Source: Poindextera sp036272595 (GTDB lineage Bacteria; Pseudomonadota; Alphaproteobacteria; Caulobacterales; Caulobacteraceae). Taken from it: a stretch of 64,000 bases of DNA. The stretch is taken from positions 59,143 through 123,142 of the forward strand of contig DATAYM010000038.1 in assembly GCA_036272595.1 (NCBI GenBank), read 5' to 3'. The notes beneath the pieces are model-generated. The model had not been told where the DNA came from. It ran no database searches and worked only from the letters and a program-made list of their open reading frames with translations. Below, one piece after another: positions 24,769 through 33,419 of the stretch. How positions within the stretch are numbered: the first letter of the stretch is position 1; each line of letters opens with the position of its first letter. The translations under genes and the position numbers were made by a program.

Positions 24769-25677
24769 ATGCCAAGCCCCCAGTCCCGCGTTGGCGAGTC
24801 CCGCTCGGCGGACCCGATTCCGGCCCTCGCCGGGATCGGGCTGCGGTTTCCCCACCACGACCATGTCCTGGCCCGACGCCCGGACGTGGCCTGGTTCGAA
24901 GTCCATCCAGAGAACTATCTCGGTTTCGGCGTGGCGGCCGAAGACCTGGAAGCGGTCCGGCGAGACTATCGCGTATCGCTGCACGCCACCGGCCTTTCCC
25001 TCGGCTCGGCCGATGGGTTGGACGCCGAGCACCTGGCCGACATCGCCGAGCTCTGCCGGCGCATCCAGCCCGGTCTGGTCTCCGACCACCTGTCGTGGAG
25101 CGCGGCCAGCGGCCTGCATCTGCCGGACCTCCTGCCCCTGCCCTATGAGCATGAGACGCTGGCCGTGGTCGCCCGCAATGTCGATCAGGCGCAGTCGGCG
25201 CTCGGCCGTCCGATCCTGATCGAGAATCCCTCGACCTATCTGGCCTTTGCCGGCGCCGCGCTGACCGAGGCCCAATTCCTCGGCGAACTGGTGAAGACCG
25301 CCGGCTGCGGCGTGTTGCTGGACATCAACAACATCGCCGTCTCGGCCGCCAATCTTGGCGAGTCTCCGGCCGAGCGCCTGCGAAGCCTGCTCGACGGCGT
25401 TCCGGCGGCGGCGATCGGTGAAATCCACCTGGCGGGGCATGCCCTACGCAGGCTCGACGACGGGACCGTGCTGCGCATCGACGACCACGGCTCGCCGGTC
25501 AGCCCGGCGGTCTGGTCGCTGTTCGAAGAGGCCGTCGCCCGGATCGGCGCGCGGCCGACGCTGATCGAATGGGACACCGACATCCCCGCCTTCGCCGTGC
25601 TGGAGGCCGAGGCCGCCATCGCTCAATCGATCCTCGCTCAGACCGTGCGGAGGTGGGGTCATGCCGCCGCTTGCTGA
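24769..25677 (+). CDS. bufB: Bufferin-modifying MNIO (DUF692) oxidase
   Basis: 302 residues. A TIM-barrel DUF692 / multinuclear non-heme iron oxidase, with metal ligands visible in WFEVHPENYL, VSLHATGLSLG, LVSDHLSWS, ILIENPSTY, LLDINNIAVSA, EIHLAGH, RIDDHGSPV and LIEWDTDIPAF. The enzyme oxidises core cysteines of the bufferin precursor to heterocycles. It starts 19 bp after bufA and overlaps bufC by 17 bp. Length and motifs are normal for the family. Confidence 0.92.
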   Translation: MPSPQSRVGESRSADPIPALAGIGLRFPHHDHVLARRPDVAWFEVHPENYLGFGVAAEDLEAVRRDYRVSLHATGLSLGSADGLDAEHLADIAELCRRIQPGLVSDHLSWSAASGLHLPDLLPLPYEHETLAVVARNVDQAQSALGRPILIENPSTYLAFAGAALTEAQFLGELVKTAGCGVLLDINNIAVSAANLGESPAERLRSLLDGVPAAAIGEIHLAGHALRRLDDGTVLRIDDHGSPVSPAVWSLFEEAVARIGARPTLIEWDTDIPAFAVLEAEAAIAQSILAQTVRRWGHAAAC

Positions 25678-26431
25678 ACTCCAGCGCCGGATGGCCATGG
25701 CGCTGCTGCGCGGCGACGGCTGGGACGCCGAGGCCCCGCCGGCGCGGCGCGCCGACGCGGCGTTCGACGTGCACCGCGATACCGTCCTCAGCGTCCTGTC
25801 GAATGCGTTGCGGCTGACCTTCCCGACTGTCGACACGCTGGTCGGCGAGCGTTTTTTCAACCAGGCCGCCCACGCCTACGCAGCGGCGCGGCCGCCACGT
25901 CGGGCGCGGCTCTCCGAATACGGCGAGACTTTCCCGGCCTTTCTCGGCGGCTACGCACCGGCGCAGGCATTGACCTATCTGGCCGACGTGGCGCGACTGG
26001 ACATGGCCGTCGCCGGCGCCCTGTTCGCGCCCGGTTCGAGCGTCCGCCGCCACGTGGCGATCGAGGACCGCATCGACCTGGCCTTGCCGCTCTCGCTGAC
26101 CACGCTGGCGCTTCGCCATCCCGCCGACCTGATCCGCGCCGCCATCGAAGCCGACGACGACCAGGCGCTTGCGGCGATCGACCTCGCCCCACGGCAGCGC
26201 CGCATCGCGGTCTGGCGCGACGGCCGCACCGCGGTCGTCCAGCCGCTGAGCCTGGCGCCGGGCCAGTTCCTGAGCGCCATCCTGGACGGCGATCCGGCCG
26301 AGCTGGCCCTGGCGGACGTCCTGGCCGAGGCCGCCGCGCCGCAGGCGGCGCTCACCGCGATCCAGACCGAGGTCTTCGCCGCGCGCTTCGCCCAGATCAC
26401 CCACACCCCTTGCCCGGATCACACCCCATGA
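25661..26431 (+). CDS. bufC: Bufferin system partner protein, DUF2063
   Basis: 256 residues from ATG 25661, inside the bufB 3' end. The N-terminal DUF2063 domain is visible as LAELQRRMAMALLRG, FDVHRDTVLSVLSNALRLTFPTVDTLVG, FFNQAAHAYAAARPPRRARLSEYG and FPAFLGGYAPA. The C-terminal half resembles the RiPP recognition element-like part of HvfC/BufC proteins. It recruits the precursor to the MNIO enzyme. The ATGA overlap with bufD shows strict coupling. Confidence 0.9.
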   Translation: MPPLAELQRRMAMALLRGDGWDAEAPPARRADAAFDVHRDTVLSVLSNALRLTFPTVDTLVGERFFNQAAHAYAAARPPRRARLSEYGETFPAFLGGYAPAQALTYLADVARLDMAVAGALFAPGSSVRRHVAIEDRIDLALPLSLTTLALRHPADLIRAAIEADDDQALAAIDLAPRQRRIAVWRDGRTAVVQPLSLAPGQFLSAILDGDPAELALADVLAEAAAPQAALTAIQTEVFAARFAQITHTPCPDHTP

Positions 26432-26937
26432 CCAGCGCCGCCACGGCTTCGTTTCCACCGCGCCCGGTTCGGCGCGTGCTTGCCGCCCTGGACAGCGTTC
26501 CGTTCAGCGTGCTGATCCTGGTCGCCCGCGCGGCCACCTTCAGCGTCTTCATCCATTCCGGACTGCAGAAGCTGTCGGACTGGAACTCCACCCTGATGCT
26601 GTTCCGGGACGAATACCGCGTGCCGATCCTGCCGCCGGACGTCGCCGCCTATATGGCCGCGAGCATGGAGCTCGGCCTTTCCACCCTGGTGCTGATCGGT
26701 CTCGCGACCCGGCTGAGCGCGCTCGGCCTGCTCTGCATGGTCGCGGTCATCCAGGTCTTCGTCTACCCGGACGCCTGGCCCGACCACATCCAGTGGCTCG
26801 GCTTCATGATCTTCATCGTCTGCCGCGGCCCCGGCGCCTTTTCACTCGACGCCCTGATCGGCCGATTCATGAGGAAGAGATTGCGCCCCGATGGGCGAAG
26901 GGTCGGCGCCGAGGCCGGACTCCAGCGTTCCGGCTGA
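26428..26937 (+). CDS. bufD: DoxX-family membrane protein of bufferin operon
   Basis: 169 residues from ATG 26428, overlapping the bufC stop by 4 bp. Four TM segments with the DoxX signatures (FSVFIHSGLQKLSDW, AAYMAASMELGLSTLVLIGLATRLSALGLLCM, DHIQWLGFMIFIVCRGPGAFSLD). DoxX proteins accompany bufferin and similar MNIO clusters and probably supply or channel electrons at the membrane; the exact role is unsettled. Last gene of the operon. Confidence 0.9.
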   Translation: MTSAATASFPPRPVRRVLAALDSVPFSVLILVARAATFSVFIHSGLQKLSDWNSTLMLFRDEYRVPILPPDVAAYMAASMELGLSTLVLIGLATRLSALGLLCMVAVIQVFVYPDAWPDHIQWLGFMIFIVCRGPGAFSLDALIGRFMRKRLRPDGRRVGAEAGLQRSG

Positions 26938-26953
26938 TGCCTACCGCGCGGAC

Positions 26954-27694
26954 TCAGGCCGATTCCCAACTCGCCGGCGGCGGCGGCAGGTTGGCGATCA
27001 GGGCCGCCAGGCCTTCGCTGAAGCTCTTGCGCAGGACGCTCCAGTAGGGGTCGTCGCCGTCGACAGTGATCGGCGTCCCGGCCGAGAAGCTGTCGGCGCG
27101 ATAGATCAGCAGGTCGATCGGCAGGCCGACGGAGAGGTTGCTGCGGATGGTCGCGTCGAACGACAGCAGGGCCAGCTTGGCCGCCTCGTCGAGCGTGCTG
27201 CGGGACGAGAGTTCGCGGTCGAGGATGGGCTTGCCGTACTTGGTCTCGCCGATCTGCAGGAAGGGCGAGCGCTCGTCGGCCTCGACGAAATTGCCGGCCG
27301 AATAGATCTGGAAGAGGCGCGGCGGCGCGCCGGCGACCTGCCCCGCCACCAGGAAGCTGGCGTTGGCGCCGCCGTCGGGATGGACGAACCGGCCGTCGCG
27401 GGCGATCACCTCGCGCAGCTGGGCGCCGACCATGGCCGCCGCCTCGAACATGGTCCTGGCGGTCTCAAGGTCGTGGAGCTTGTCGCCGGACCCCATCGCC
27501 TCGCGCAGCATGGTGACCACCGACTGGGTGGTGGCGAGGTTGCCCTGGGACTGGATGACGATCACCCGGTCGGCGGCGTCCGACAGCACCGCCAGCTTGG
27601 AGACCCGCACGACCTGGTCGACGCCGGCGTTGGAGCGGGAGTCCGAGGCCAGCACCAGGCCCCGCGGCAGAATGATCCCCAGGCAATAGGTCAT
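26954..27694 (-). CDS. Anbu (proteasome beta-subunit-like hydrolase)
   Basis: 246 residues. MTYCLGIILPRGLVLASDSRSNAGVDQV is the Ntn-hydrolase start of the Anbu family. Loss of Met1 would expose Thr as nucleophile, with the Asp in ASDSR and Lys in RVSKL as partners. Further family segments are IQSQGNLATTQS and IYSAGNFVEADERSPFLQIGETKYGKP. Anbu forms open ring or helical assemblies and usually sits beside alpha-E/transglutaminase/ATP-grasp genes; here none of those is present. It is convergent with bufD. Confidence 0.9.
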   Translation of the reverse strand: MTYCLGIILPRGLVLASDSRSNAGVDQVVRVSKLAVLSDAADRVIVIQSQGNLATTQSVVTMLREAMGSGDKLHDLETARTMFEAAAMVGAQLREVIARDGRFVHPDGGANASFLVAGQVAGAPPRLFQIYSAGNFVEADERSPFLQIGETKYGKPILDRELSSRSTLDEAAKLALLSFDATIRSNLSVGLPIDLLIYRADSFSAGTPITVDGDDPYWSVLRKSFSEGLAALIANLPPPPASWESA

Positions 27695-27770
27695 GCGAAC
27701 CCTGTCAAAATCGACGAAACCGATATGGCCTTGGCCAAATCCCCGCGCGGGCGGCGAGCCCGTTTCTTAG

Positions 27771-27935
27771 AACCACGAACGCACACGAACAAACACGAAC
27801 GGGGCAAGACCGGCGGGGCGGCTGAAGCTGAATGTTCGTGTGGGTTCGTGTTCGTTCGTGGTCAAATTTCGGATCGGCCGGCGCGCCAAGGCCGAAAACA
27901 AAAGCCGGAATCCCCCCTTGCGGGGATGAGCGGGG
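27771..27935. repeat. Intergenic palindromic repeat, family 1 (CACGAAC type)
   Basis: A long imperfect inverted repeat, CCACGAACGCACACGAAC at the left against its reverse complement at about 27835-27863, followed by a short CCCCCCTTGCGGGG-type hairpin (27909-27935). It is a single copy of the unit found in tandem at 54875-55610. It lies between the glutamate-synthase-like gene (stop) and anbu (start), both on the minus strand. Confidence 0.75.
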
Positions 27936-29552
27936 TTAGCCGGCGAAGCTGCCGGCGGAGGCTCTGGCCCAGTTGTCGGCGTAGAAGTCGTGGCGGCAGG
28001 TTCCGTCGAGCAGCTGGCCGGGCTTCAGGAAGGTGTGCAGCTGGCTGAACTGCATGATCTCGGTGGCGCTGACCCGGCGCACCAGGTGGTGCGGCCCCAG
28101 CTGATCGGGGTGCTCCAGGCCGGCCGCGGCCAGCATGTCGGCCAGGGCGCGCAGGGTCAGGCGGTGGAAGTTGTAGACCCGCTCGGCTTTGTCCGGCACC
28201 ACCAGCGCCGCCTGGCGGCCGGCATCCTGGGTCGCCACCCCGGTCGGGCAGCGGTTGGTGTTGCACTGCACCGACTGCACGCAGCCGACCGCGAACATGA
28301 AGCCGCGCGCCGCATTGGCCCAGTCGGCGCCGATGGCCAGCACGCTGGCGATGTCGAAGGCGCTGACGATCTTGCCGGCGACGCCGATCTTCAGCCGCTG
28401 GCGCAGGCCGGCGCCGACCAGCACGTTGTGCACGAACAAAAGCCCCTCGCGCATCGGAACGCCGATGTGGTCGCTGAACTCCGTGGGCGCCGCGCCGGTG
28501 CCGCCCTCGGCGCCGTCGACCACCACGAAGTCGGGCGTGACCCCGGTCTCCAGCATGGCCTTGACCATGGCCATGAAGTCCCAGGGATGGCCGATGCAGA
28601 GCTTGAACCCCACCGGCTTGCCGCCGGAGAGGCGGCGCAGCTCGGCGATGAAGCCCATCATCTCGACCGGGGTGGAAAAGGCCGAGTGCCGCGCCGGCGA
28701 GACGCAGTCCCTGCCCATCGGCACGCCGCGGGTGCGGGCGATCTCGGCCGTCACCTTGGCCGCCGGCAGCACGCCGCCGTGACCGGGCTTGGCGCCCTGG
28801 CTGAGCTTGATCTCGATCATCTTGACCTGGTCGGTGCGGGCCTGGGCGGCGAACGCCTGCGGGTCGAACCGGCCATCCTCGGTGCGGCAGCCGAAATAGC
28901 CGCTGGCCACCTCCCAGACGATGTCGCCGCCCATCTCGCGGTGATAGGGCGAGATGCTCCCCTCGCCGGTGTCGTGGCTGAAGCCGCCGCGTTTGGCGCC
29001 GGCGTTCAGGGCGCGGATCGCGTTGGCGCTGATGGCGCCGAAGCTCATCGCCGAGATGTTGAACACAGAGGCCGAATAGGGCTGGGCGCACTGGTCGCCG
29101 CCGATCTTGATGCGGAAGCTTTCCGGATCGGCGGCGATCGCCGGCATGGTCGACTGGCCGATGAACTCGTAGCCGTCGCGGTAGACGTCGAGCAGGGTGC
29201 CGAACGGGTGCTCGCCCGCCTCGCCCTTGGCCCGCTCGTAGACCAGGGAGCGCTGGCTGCGGGAAAAGGGCGTGGCCTCCTCGTCCGCCTCGACCAGGTA
29301 TTGGCGGATCTCCGGTCGCATCAGCTCGGCGATCCAGCGCACGTGGCCGATGACCGGGAAGTTGCGCAGGATGGAATGGCGGGTCTGGACGACGTCGTAG
29401 AGGCCGAGCAGGCAGAGGGCGGCGAAGATGGCGACCGCGCACCACGCCTCCCAGGCCAATGTCCGCATCCAGGCGCCGGCGATCGCCAGGGCCAGGAGCA
29501 GGATGCAGAGGACGAAGGCCGTGTAGCGGCCCGGTCGAAGCGGCGCTCCCAT
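27936..29552 (-). CDS. FMN-binding glutamate synthase family protein, membrane anchored
   Basis: 538 residues from ATG 29552, which has AGGAGGA 7 bp upstream; nine earlier codons lack a signal. Two N-terminal TM helices (~9-50) anchor the protein. The rest is a GltB-like synthase domain with FMN and Fe-S motifs: NISAMSFGAISANAI, GGFSHDTGEGSISPYH, IEIKLSQGAKPGHGG, VVVDGAEGGTGAAP and the [3Fe-4S]-type cluster QCNTNRCPTGV. There is no glutaminase domain, so it is a stand-alone ferredoxin-type or alternative oxidoreductase, not a complete glutamate synthase. Confidence 0.9.
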   Translation of the reverse strand: MGAPLRPGRYTAFVLCILLLALAIAGAWMRTLAWEAWCAVAIFAALCLLGLYDVVQTRHSILRNFPVIGHVRWIAELMRPEIRQYLVEADEEATPFSRSQRSLVYERAKGEAGEHPFGTLLDVYRDGYEFIGQSTMPAIAADPESFRIKIGGDQCAQPYSASVFNISAMSFGAISANAIRALNAGAKRGGFSHDTGEGSISPYHREMGGDIVWEVASGYFGCRTEDGRFDPQAFAAQARTDQVKMIEIKLSQGAKPGHGGVLPAAKVTAEIARTRGVPMGRDCVSPARHSAFSTPVEMMGFIAELRRLSGGKPVGFKLCIGHPWDFMAMVKAMLETGVTPDFVVVDGAEGGTGAAPTEFSDHIGVPMREGLLFVHNVLVGAGLRQRLKIGVAGKIVSAFDIASVLAIGADWANAARGFMFAVGCVQSVQCNTNRCPTGVATQDAGRQAALVVPDKAERVYNFHRLTLRALADMLAAAGLEHPDQLGPHHLVRRVSATEIMQFSQLHTFLKPGQLLDGTCRHDFYADNWARASAGSFAG

Positions 29553-29649
29553 CGACGATCCTCCTGCCCGCGACCCCATCGCGCGGCAGAACTAGCACGC
29601 ACGCGGCGGCGGCTCAGCCTTTTCAGGCCGGCGCATCAGGCCGGCGCGT

Positions 29650-30231
29650 TCAGGCTTGGGCGCGCAGGCCGTCCATCAGGATGTCGATCAGCCGCCGGGC
29701 GCTGGCCTCCCAACCCGGATCGGAATTGCCGTAGGTCAGGCCGACCAGGGCGCGCAGCACGTCCATCGGATCGACGTCGGGGCGGATGTCGCCATTGGCG
29801 ACGGCGCGCTCCACCAGGAGCGTGACCGCCTCGGTGATCCGGGCGCCGGAGGCGGCATAGAGCTCCGAGGTCCCGCCGACCATCGCCGCCAGGGCCGGCC
29901 CGACGAGCTTCTTGGTGGCGATGTAGTCGAGGAAGAGGCGCATCCACTCGTGAAGCGCCCGGCCCGGCGACAGCGAGCCGAGCAGCCGTGTCGCCCCGTC
30001 CGCCAGCTGCTGCACCTCGCGGCGGTAGACCGCCTCGACGATGGCGTCGCGGGTCGGGAAATGCCGGTAGAGGGTGCCGATGCCGACGCCGGCGCGGCGG
30101 GCGATCTCCTCAAGGCTCACCTCCGGCCCGGTCTCGGCGAAACCGGCCTTGGCCGCCTCGACCAGGCGCTCGCGGTTGCGCAGCCCGTCGGCGCGCGGCT
30201 TCCGCCCAGCTTCCCCGCTCTCGACGCTCAC
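29650..30231 (-). CDS. TetR-family transcriptional regulator
   Basis: 193 residues taking GTG 30231 (MSVESGEAGRKPRADG); GTG 30237 is also possible, both behind AAGAGG. The HTH is AAKAGFAETGPEVSLEEIARRAGVGIGTLYRHFPTRDAIVEAVY. The C-terminal ligand domain (ARLLGSLSPGRALHEWMRLFLDYI) is of the TetR_C SBD-like type. It is divergent from an SDR gene. Two 17-bp operators lie in the shared 124-bp region, so it probably represses itself and the SDR until an unknown ligand binds. Confidence 0.92.
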   Translation of the reverse strand: MSVESGEAGRKPRADGLRNRERLVEAAKAGFAETGPEVSLEEIARRAGVGIGTLYRHFPTRDAIVEAVYRREVQQLADGATRLLGSLSPGRALHEWMRLFLDYIATKKLVGPALAAMVGGTSELYAASGARITEAVTLLVERAVANGDIRPDVDPMDVLRALVGLTYGNSDPGWEASARRLIDILMDGLRAQA

Positions 30232-30251
30232 GACCACTGACCTCTTGCCAA

Positions 30252-30268
30252 ACGGAGGGACCCTCCGT
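30252..30268. promoter_or_regulatory. TetR operator 1 (perfect 8-1-8 palindrome)
   Basis: ACGGAGGGACCCTCCGT, a perfect inverted repeat around one A. It lies about 20 bp upstream of the tetR start and next to a TATATAA tract (30268-30275) that may be part of a promoter. Confidence 0.75.
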
Positions 30269-30275
30269 ATATAAA

Positions 30276-30292
30276 TCGGAGCCGCCCTCCGT
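30276..30292. promoter_or_regulatory. TetR operator 2
   Basis: TCGGAGCCGCCCTCCGT, 17 bp, matching operator 1 except at the first base and the three central bases. Centre-to-centre distance from operator 1 is 24 bp, placing the two sites on roughly similar faces of the helix (2.3 turns). Confidence 0.7.
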
Positions 30293-30355
30293 TTATAGCG
30301 GCGATCCCCGCCGCTTGGCAAACCCCGCCTTCCCACCCCCTATCAGGAGACGCCC

Positions 30356-31318
30356 ATGACCGGACCCTTTGGAGCCAAATCCACCACCGACGAGGTGCTC
30401 GACGGCGTCGACCTGAGCGGCAAGCGCTTCCTGGTCACCGGCGTCTCGGCCGGCCTCGGCGTCGAGACCGCCCGCACCCTCGCCGCCCACGGCGCGCAAG
30501 TGGTCGGCGCCGCGCGCGACTTGGCCAAGGCCAAGGCCGCCACCGAGGAGGTCCGCGCCCAGGCGACGAACGGCGGCGGGCTGGAACTGGTCGAACTCGA
30601 CCTCGCCTCGCTGGCCAGCGTCCGCGCCTGCGCCGACGGGCTGATGGCCGATGGCCGCCCCTTCGACGTGATCATCGCCAACGCCGGCGTCATGGCCTGC
30701 CCGAAGAGCTATACGTCCGACGGCTTTGAGACCCAGTTCGGCACCAACCACCTCGGCCACTTCGTGCTGGTCAACCGCATCGCCTCGTTGCTGAAGTCCG
30801 GCGGGCGGCTGGTCAACCTGTCCTCGTCCGGCCACCGGTTCTCCGACGTCAATCTGGAAGATCCGAACTTCGAGCACACCGAATACAGCGAGTTCGGCGC
30901 CTACGGCCGCTCGAAGACCGCCAACGTGCTGTTCGCGGTCGAGTTCGACCGCCGGCACAAGGCGGGCGGCGTCCGCGCCACCGCCGTGCACCCTGGCGGC
31001 ATCCAGACCGAACTGGGCCGGCACCTGAAGCCCGAGGTGATCCAGGGGATGATCGAGGACATGGCTCGCCAGGCGGCGGCGGGCGGCGTCCCGGCCTTTG
31101 AATGGAAGACCATCCCGCAAGGCGCCGCGACTTCGGTCTGGGCTGGCGTGGTCGCGCCGGCGGACGCGGTCGGCGCGCACTTCTGCGAGGACTGCCACGT
31201 CGCCGAGGTCATGGAAGGCTCCGACATCCGCGCCGGCGTCCGCGCCTACGCCCTCGACCCCGAACACGCCAAGGCCCTGTGGGCCAAGAGCGAGGAAATG
31301 GTCGGCGAGCGGTTCTAG
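30356..31318 (+). CDS. SDR-family oxidoreductase (retinol dehydrogenase-like)
   Basis: 320 residues from ATG 30356 with CAGGAGA. The motifs are LVTGVSAGLGVETA (cofactor), IIANAGVMACP, NLSSSGHR and the catalytic YGRSK. HPGGIQTELGRHL is typical of the atypical eukaryotic-like retinol or protochlorophyllide subgroup. It is under a divergent TetR regulator with two operators in the promoter, suggesting inducible reduction of a toxic aldehyde or ketone. Substrate unknown. Confidence 0.92.
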   Translation: MTGPFGAKSTTDEVLDGVDLSGKRFLVTGVSAGLGVETARTLAAHGAQVVGAARDLAKAKAATEEVRAQATNGGGLELVELDLASLASVRACADGLMADGRPFDVIIANAGVMACPKSYTSDGFETQFGTNHLGHFVLVNRIASLLKSGGRLVNLSSSGHRFSDVNLEDPNFEHTEYSEFGAYGRSKTANVLFAVEFDRRHKAGGVRATAVHPGGIQTELGRHLKPEVIQGMIEDMARQAAAGGVPAFEWKTIPQGAATSVWAGVVAPADAVGAHFCEDCHVAEVMEGSDIRAGVRAYALDPEHAKALWAKSEEMVGERF

Positions 31319-31430
31319 AGCAGCGTGCTGGAGGCCCATGGACACCGATCCTAGACGGTGTCCATGGGGCGCCCGGATAAACCGGGCGATGGCGGTCTGC
31401 CCGCTCATCCCCGCGTAAGCGGAGAACAGA
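31319..31430. repeat. Intergenic hairpin-rich stretch
   Basis: CATGGGGCGCCCGGATAAAC and CGGGCGATGG form a hairpin (about 31362-31392), followed by CTCATCCCCGCGTAAGCGG. These are partial copies of the dispersed repeat families listed next. No gene. Confidence 0.5.
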
Positions 31431-31610
31431 TTTTTTGACCACGAAAAACACGAAAAACACGAACGGGCCAGATTGGCTGATGCGGTGACGCCGAACGTTC
31501 GTGTGGGTTCGTGTTTTTCGTGGTTCGAAATTCTTTCGAACACCAGCCAAGCTCGAAAACAAAAAACGCCTGGGTCCCCGCGTTCGCGGGGATGAGCGGT
31601 TTTTTGAGGG
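31431..31610. repeat. Intergenic palindromic repeat, family 1
   Basis: A GACCACGAAAAACACG arm faces its inverse GTTCGTGTTTTTCGTGGT about 70 bp later, then a CCCCGCGTTCGCGGGG hairpin. The organisation is the same as each unit of the 54.9-55.6 kb array. Confidence 0.75.
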
Positions 31611-31655
31611 CTGGCGCTCGCGGCGCAGGGCCTTCCAGCCGCGTCGGATACGATA

Positions 31656-31781
31656 CCGTCATCCCCCGCTGGAGCGCAGCGGACTGCGAAGCAGAGGCGC
31701 GCAGCAGCCAATGCGGGGGATCCATACGCACTCGCGTTCGACGGTGATCAGGGGTGGCCCGAACAAGTCGGGCCATGACGG
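31656..31781. repeat. Intergenic palindromic repeat, family 2 (with 28-bp insert)
   Basis: Same two-hairpin unit as 18125-18223, but the first hairpin carries an extra stretch (CTGCGAAGCAGAGGCGCGCA...) between its arms. It ends with TGGCCCGAACAAGTCGGGCC. Confidence 0.75.
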
Positions 31782-31907
31782 TAAAAGAAGGATCGCTAGC
31801 CGGAAAGCGAGGCGCGGGCTCGGCCCGAGGCCACATTCCGGCCACACGCGCTTCACGCGGGTGTTGCGCGGGCTCGCTAGGCTCTCGGCGCAACGGGAGA
31901 GAGGGCG

Positions 31908-33395
31908 ATGGCCAACCAGCTTGCGAAGATCGACCATGTCGTCGAGCTGATGCTCGAGAACCGGTCCTTCGACCAGATGCTCGGTTTCCTTTACGCCGAC
32001 CAGGACAACAAATCGCCCGCCGGCGACCCCTTCGACGGCCTCACCGGCGCGGAGTCCAACCCCGACGACACCGGCCGGCAGATCACGGTCTACCCGATCA
32101 AGGCGGACGATCCGCATCCCTACCTGATGCCTGGCGCCGATCCCGGCGAGGGCTTCCAGAACACCAGCTACCAGCTGTTCAACACCGACGATCCGGGGCC
32201 TGGCGCGGTCCCGGACAACCAGGGCTTCGTGCTGAACTTCAAGTCGGCGATCGCCTCGGACCTAGCCAAACACTACAAGGACACGCTGCCGGGGACGGAA
32301 GCCTCGCAGATCATGGCCATGTACACGCCGCAGCTGCTGCCGATCCTGTCAGGCCTGGCCAGGGGTTTCGCGGTCTGCGACGCGTGGTTCTCGTCGGCGC
32401 CGACCATGACCATGCCCAACCGCGCCTTCGCCCTGGCCGGCACCTCGCAGGGCCACCTGGACGACCACAACAAGATCTTCACCTGCCCGAGCATCTTCGG
32501 CCGGCTCTCGGACAAGGGGGTCGACTGGGCGATCTTCGGCTACAACCGCGATCCGCTGACCCGCCACGACTTCTCCGACACCCAGAGCGCCGACGACAGC
32601 CATTTCGGCCATTTCCGCGATTTCACCGACCGCGCCGCCAAGGGGACCCTGCCCGCCTTCACCTTCCTCGAGCCGAGCTGGGACGCGTCCGGCAACAGCC
32701 AGCACCCCAACTACGACGTCGCCAAGGGCGAGCAGCTGATCTACGACGTCTACCAGGCCCTGCGGGGCGGCAAGGCCTGGGCCTCGACCCTGCTGATCGT
32801 CACCTATGACGAGCATGGCGGCAATTACGACCACGTCGCCCCGCCGTCCGGCGCGACCCCGCCCGGCGACAACACCGTCGGCGAGTTCGGCTTCGACTTC
32901 ACCCGTTTCGGCGTGCGCGTGCCGGCGGTGCTGGTCTCGCCGTTGATCAAGGCCGGCACGGTGTTCCGCGCCGACGAGGGCGTCATCGACCACACCTCGG
33001 TGCTGAAGACGCTGCAGGAGCGGTTCGGCGTCGAGCCGCTGACCGAGCGCGACAAGGCGGCCGCCTCGCTGGCGGACGTCGTCACCCTGCGCGCCGCCCG
33101 CGCCGACGACCCGCTGGAGGGCGTCGTGCCGCCGGTCTCGAACGGCCACCATCCCAACGCCTCGATGCCGTCCAAGCTCGACAAGATCCACGCCGCCAAG
33201 GTCGCCGCCCTGCCGATCCGCAACGAGAAGGGCCACTACGAGGAAGCCGCCGATCCGACGCCGACCCTGACCTCGACCGCCGACCTCACCGACTTCATCC
33301 GCGACCGCAGCGCGGCCTGGGACCAGCACGTCCAGCGCCAGCGCCGCCGCCGCGGCCACAAGGGCTCCGGCCACGCGCCGACCTCGTCGACCTGA
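31908..33395 (+). CDS. Phospholipase C-like phosphoesterase without signal peptide
   Basis: 495 residues. The PF04185 motifs are complete: VVELMLENRSFDQMLGF (metal and nucleophile region), SSAPTMTMPNRAFALAGTSQG, and TYDEHGGNYDHVAPP (metal ligands). The protein begins MANQLAKIDHVVELM with no signal peptide or Tat motif, unlike typical secreted bacterial phospholipases C, so it may act in the cytoplasm or leave by a C-terminal route. It has a basic tail (QRQRRRRGHKGSGHAP). It is followed 24 bp later by a phosphatase gene. It is a distant paralog of the phosphoesterase at 1-524. Confidence 0.9.
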   Translation: MANQLAKIDHVVELMLENRSFDQMLGFLYADQDNKSPAGDPFDGLTGAESNPDDTGRQITVYPIKADDPHPYLMPGADPGEGFQNTSYQLFNTDDPGPGAVPDNQGFVLNFKSAIASDLAKHYKDTLPGTEASQIMAMYTPQLLPILSGLARGFAVCDAWFSSAPTMTMPNRAFALAGTSQGHLDDHNKIFTCPSIFGRLSDKGVDWAIFGYNRDPLTRHDFSDTQSADDSHFGHFRDFTDRAAKGTLPAFTFLEPSWDASGNSQHPNYDVAKGEQLIYDVYQALRGGKAWASTLLIVTYDEHGGNYDHVAPPSGATPPGDNTVGEFGFDFTRFGVRVPAVLVSPLIKAGTVFRADEGVIDHTSVLKTLQERFGVEPLTERDKAAASLADVVTLRAARADDPLEGVVPPVSNGHHPNASMPSKLDKIHAAKVAALPIRNEKGHYEEAADPTPTLTSTADLTDFIRDRSAAWDQHVQRQRRRRGHKGSGHAPTSST

Positions 33396-33419
33396 CGGCG
33401 CCAACGCAAGGACAACCCC

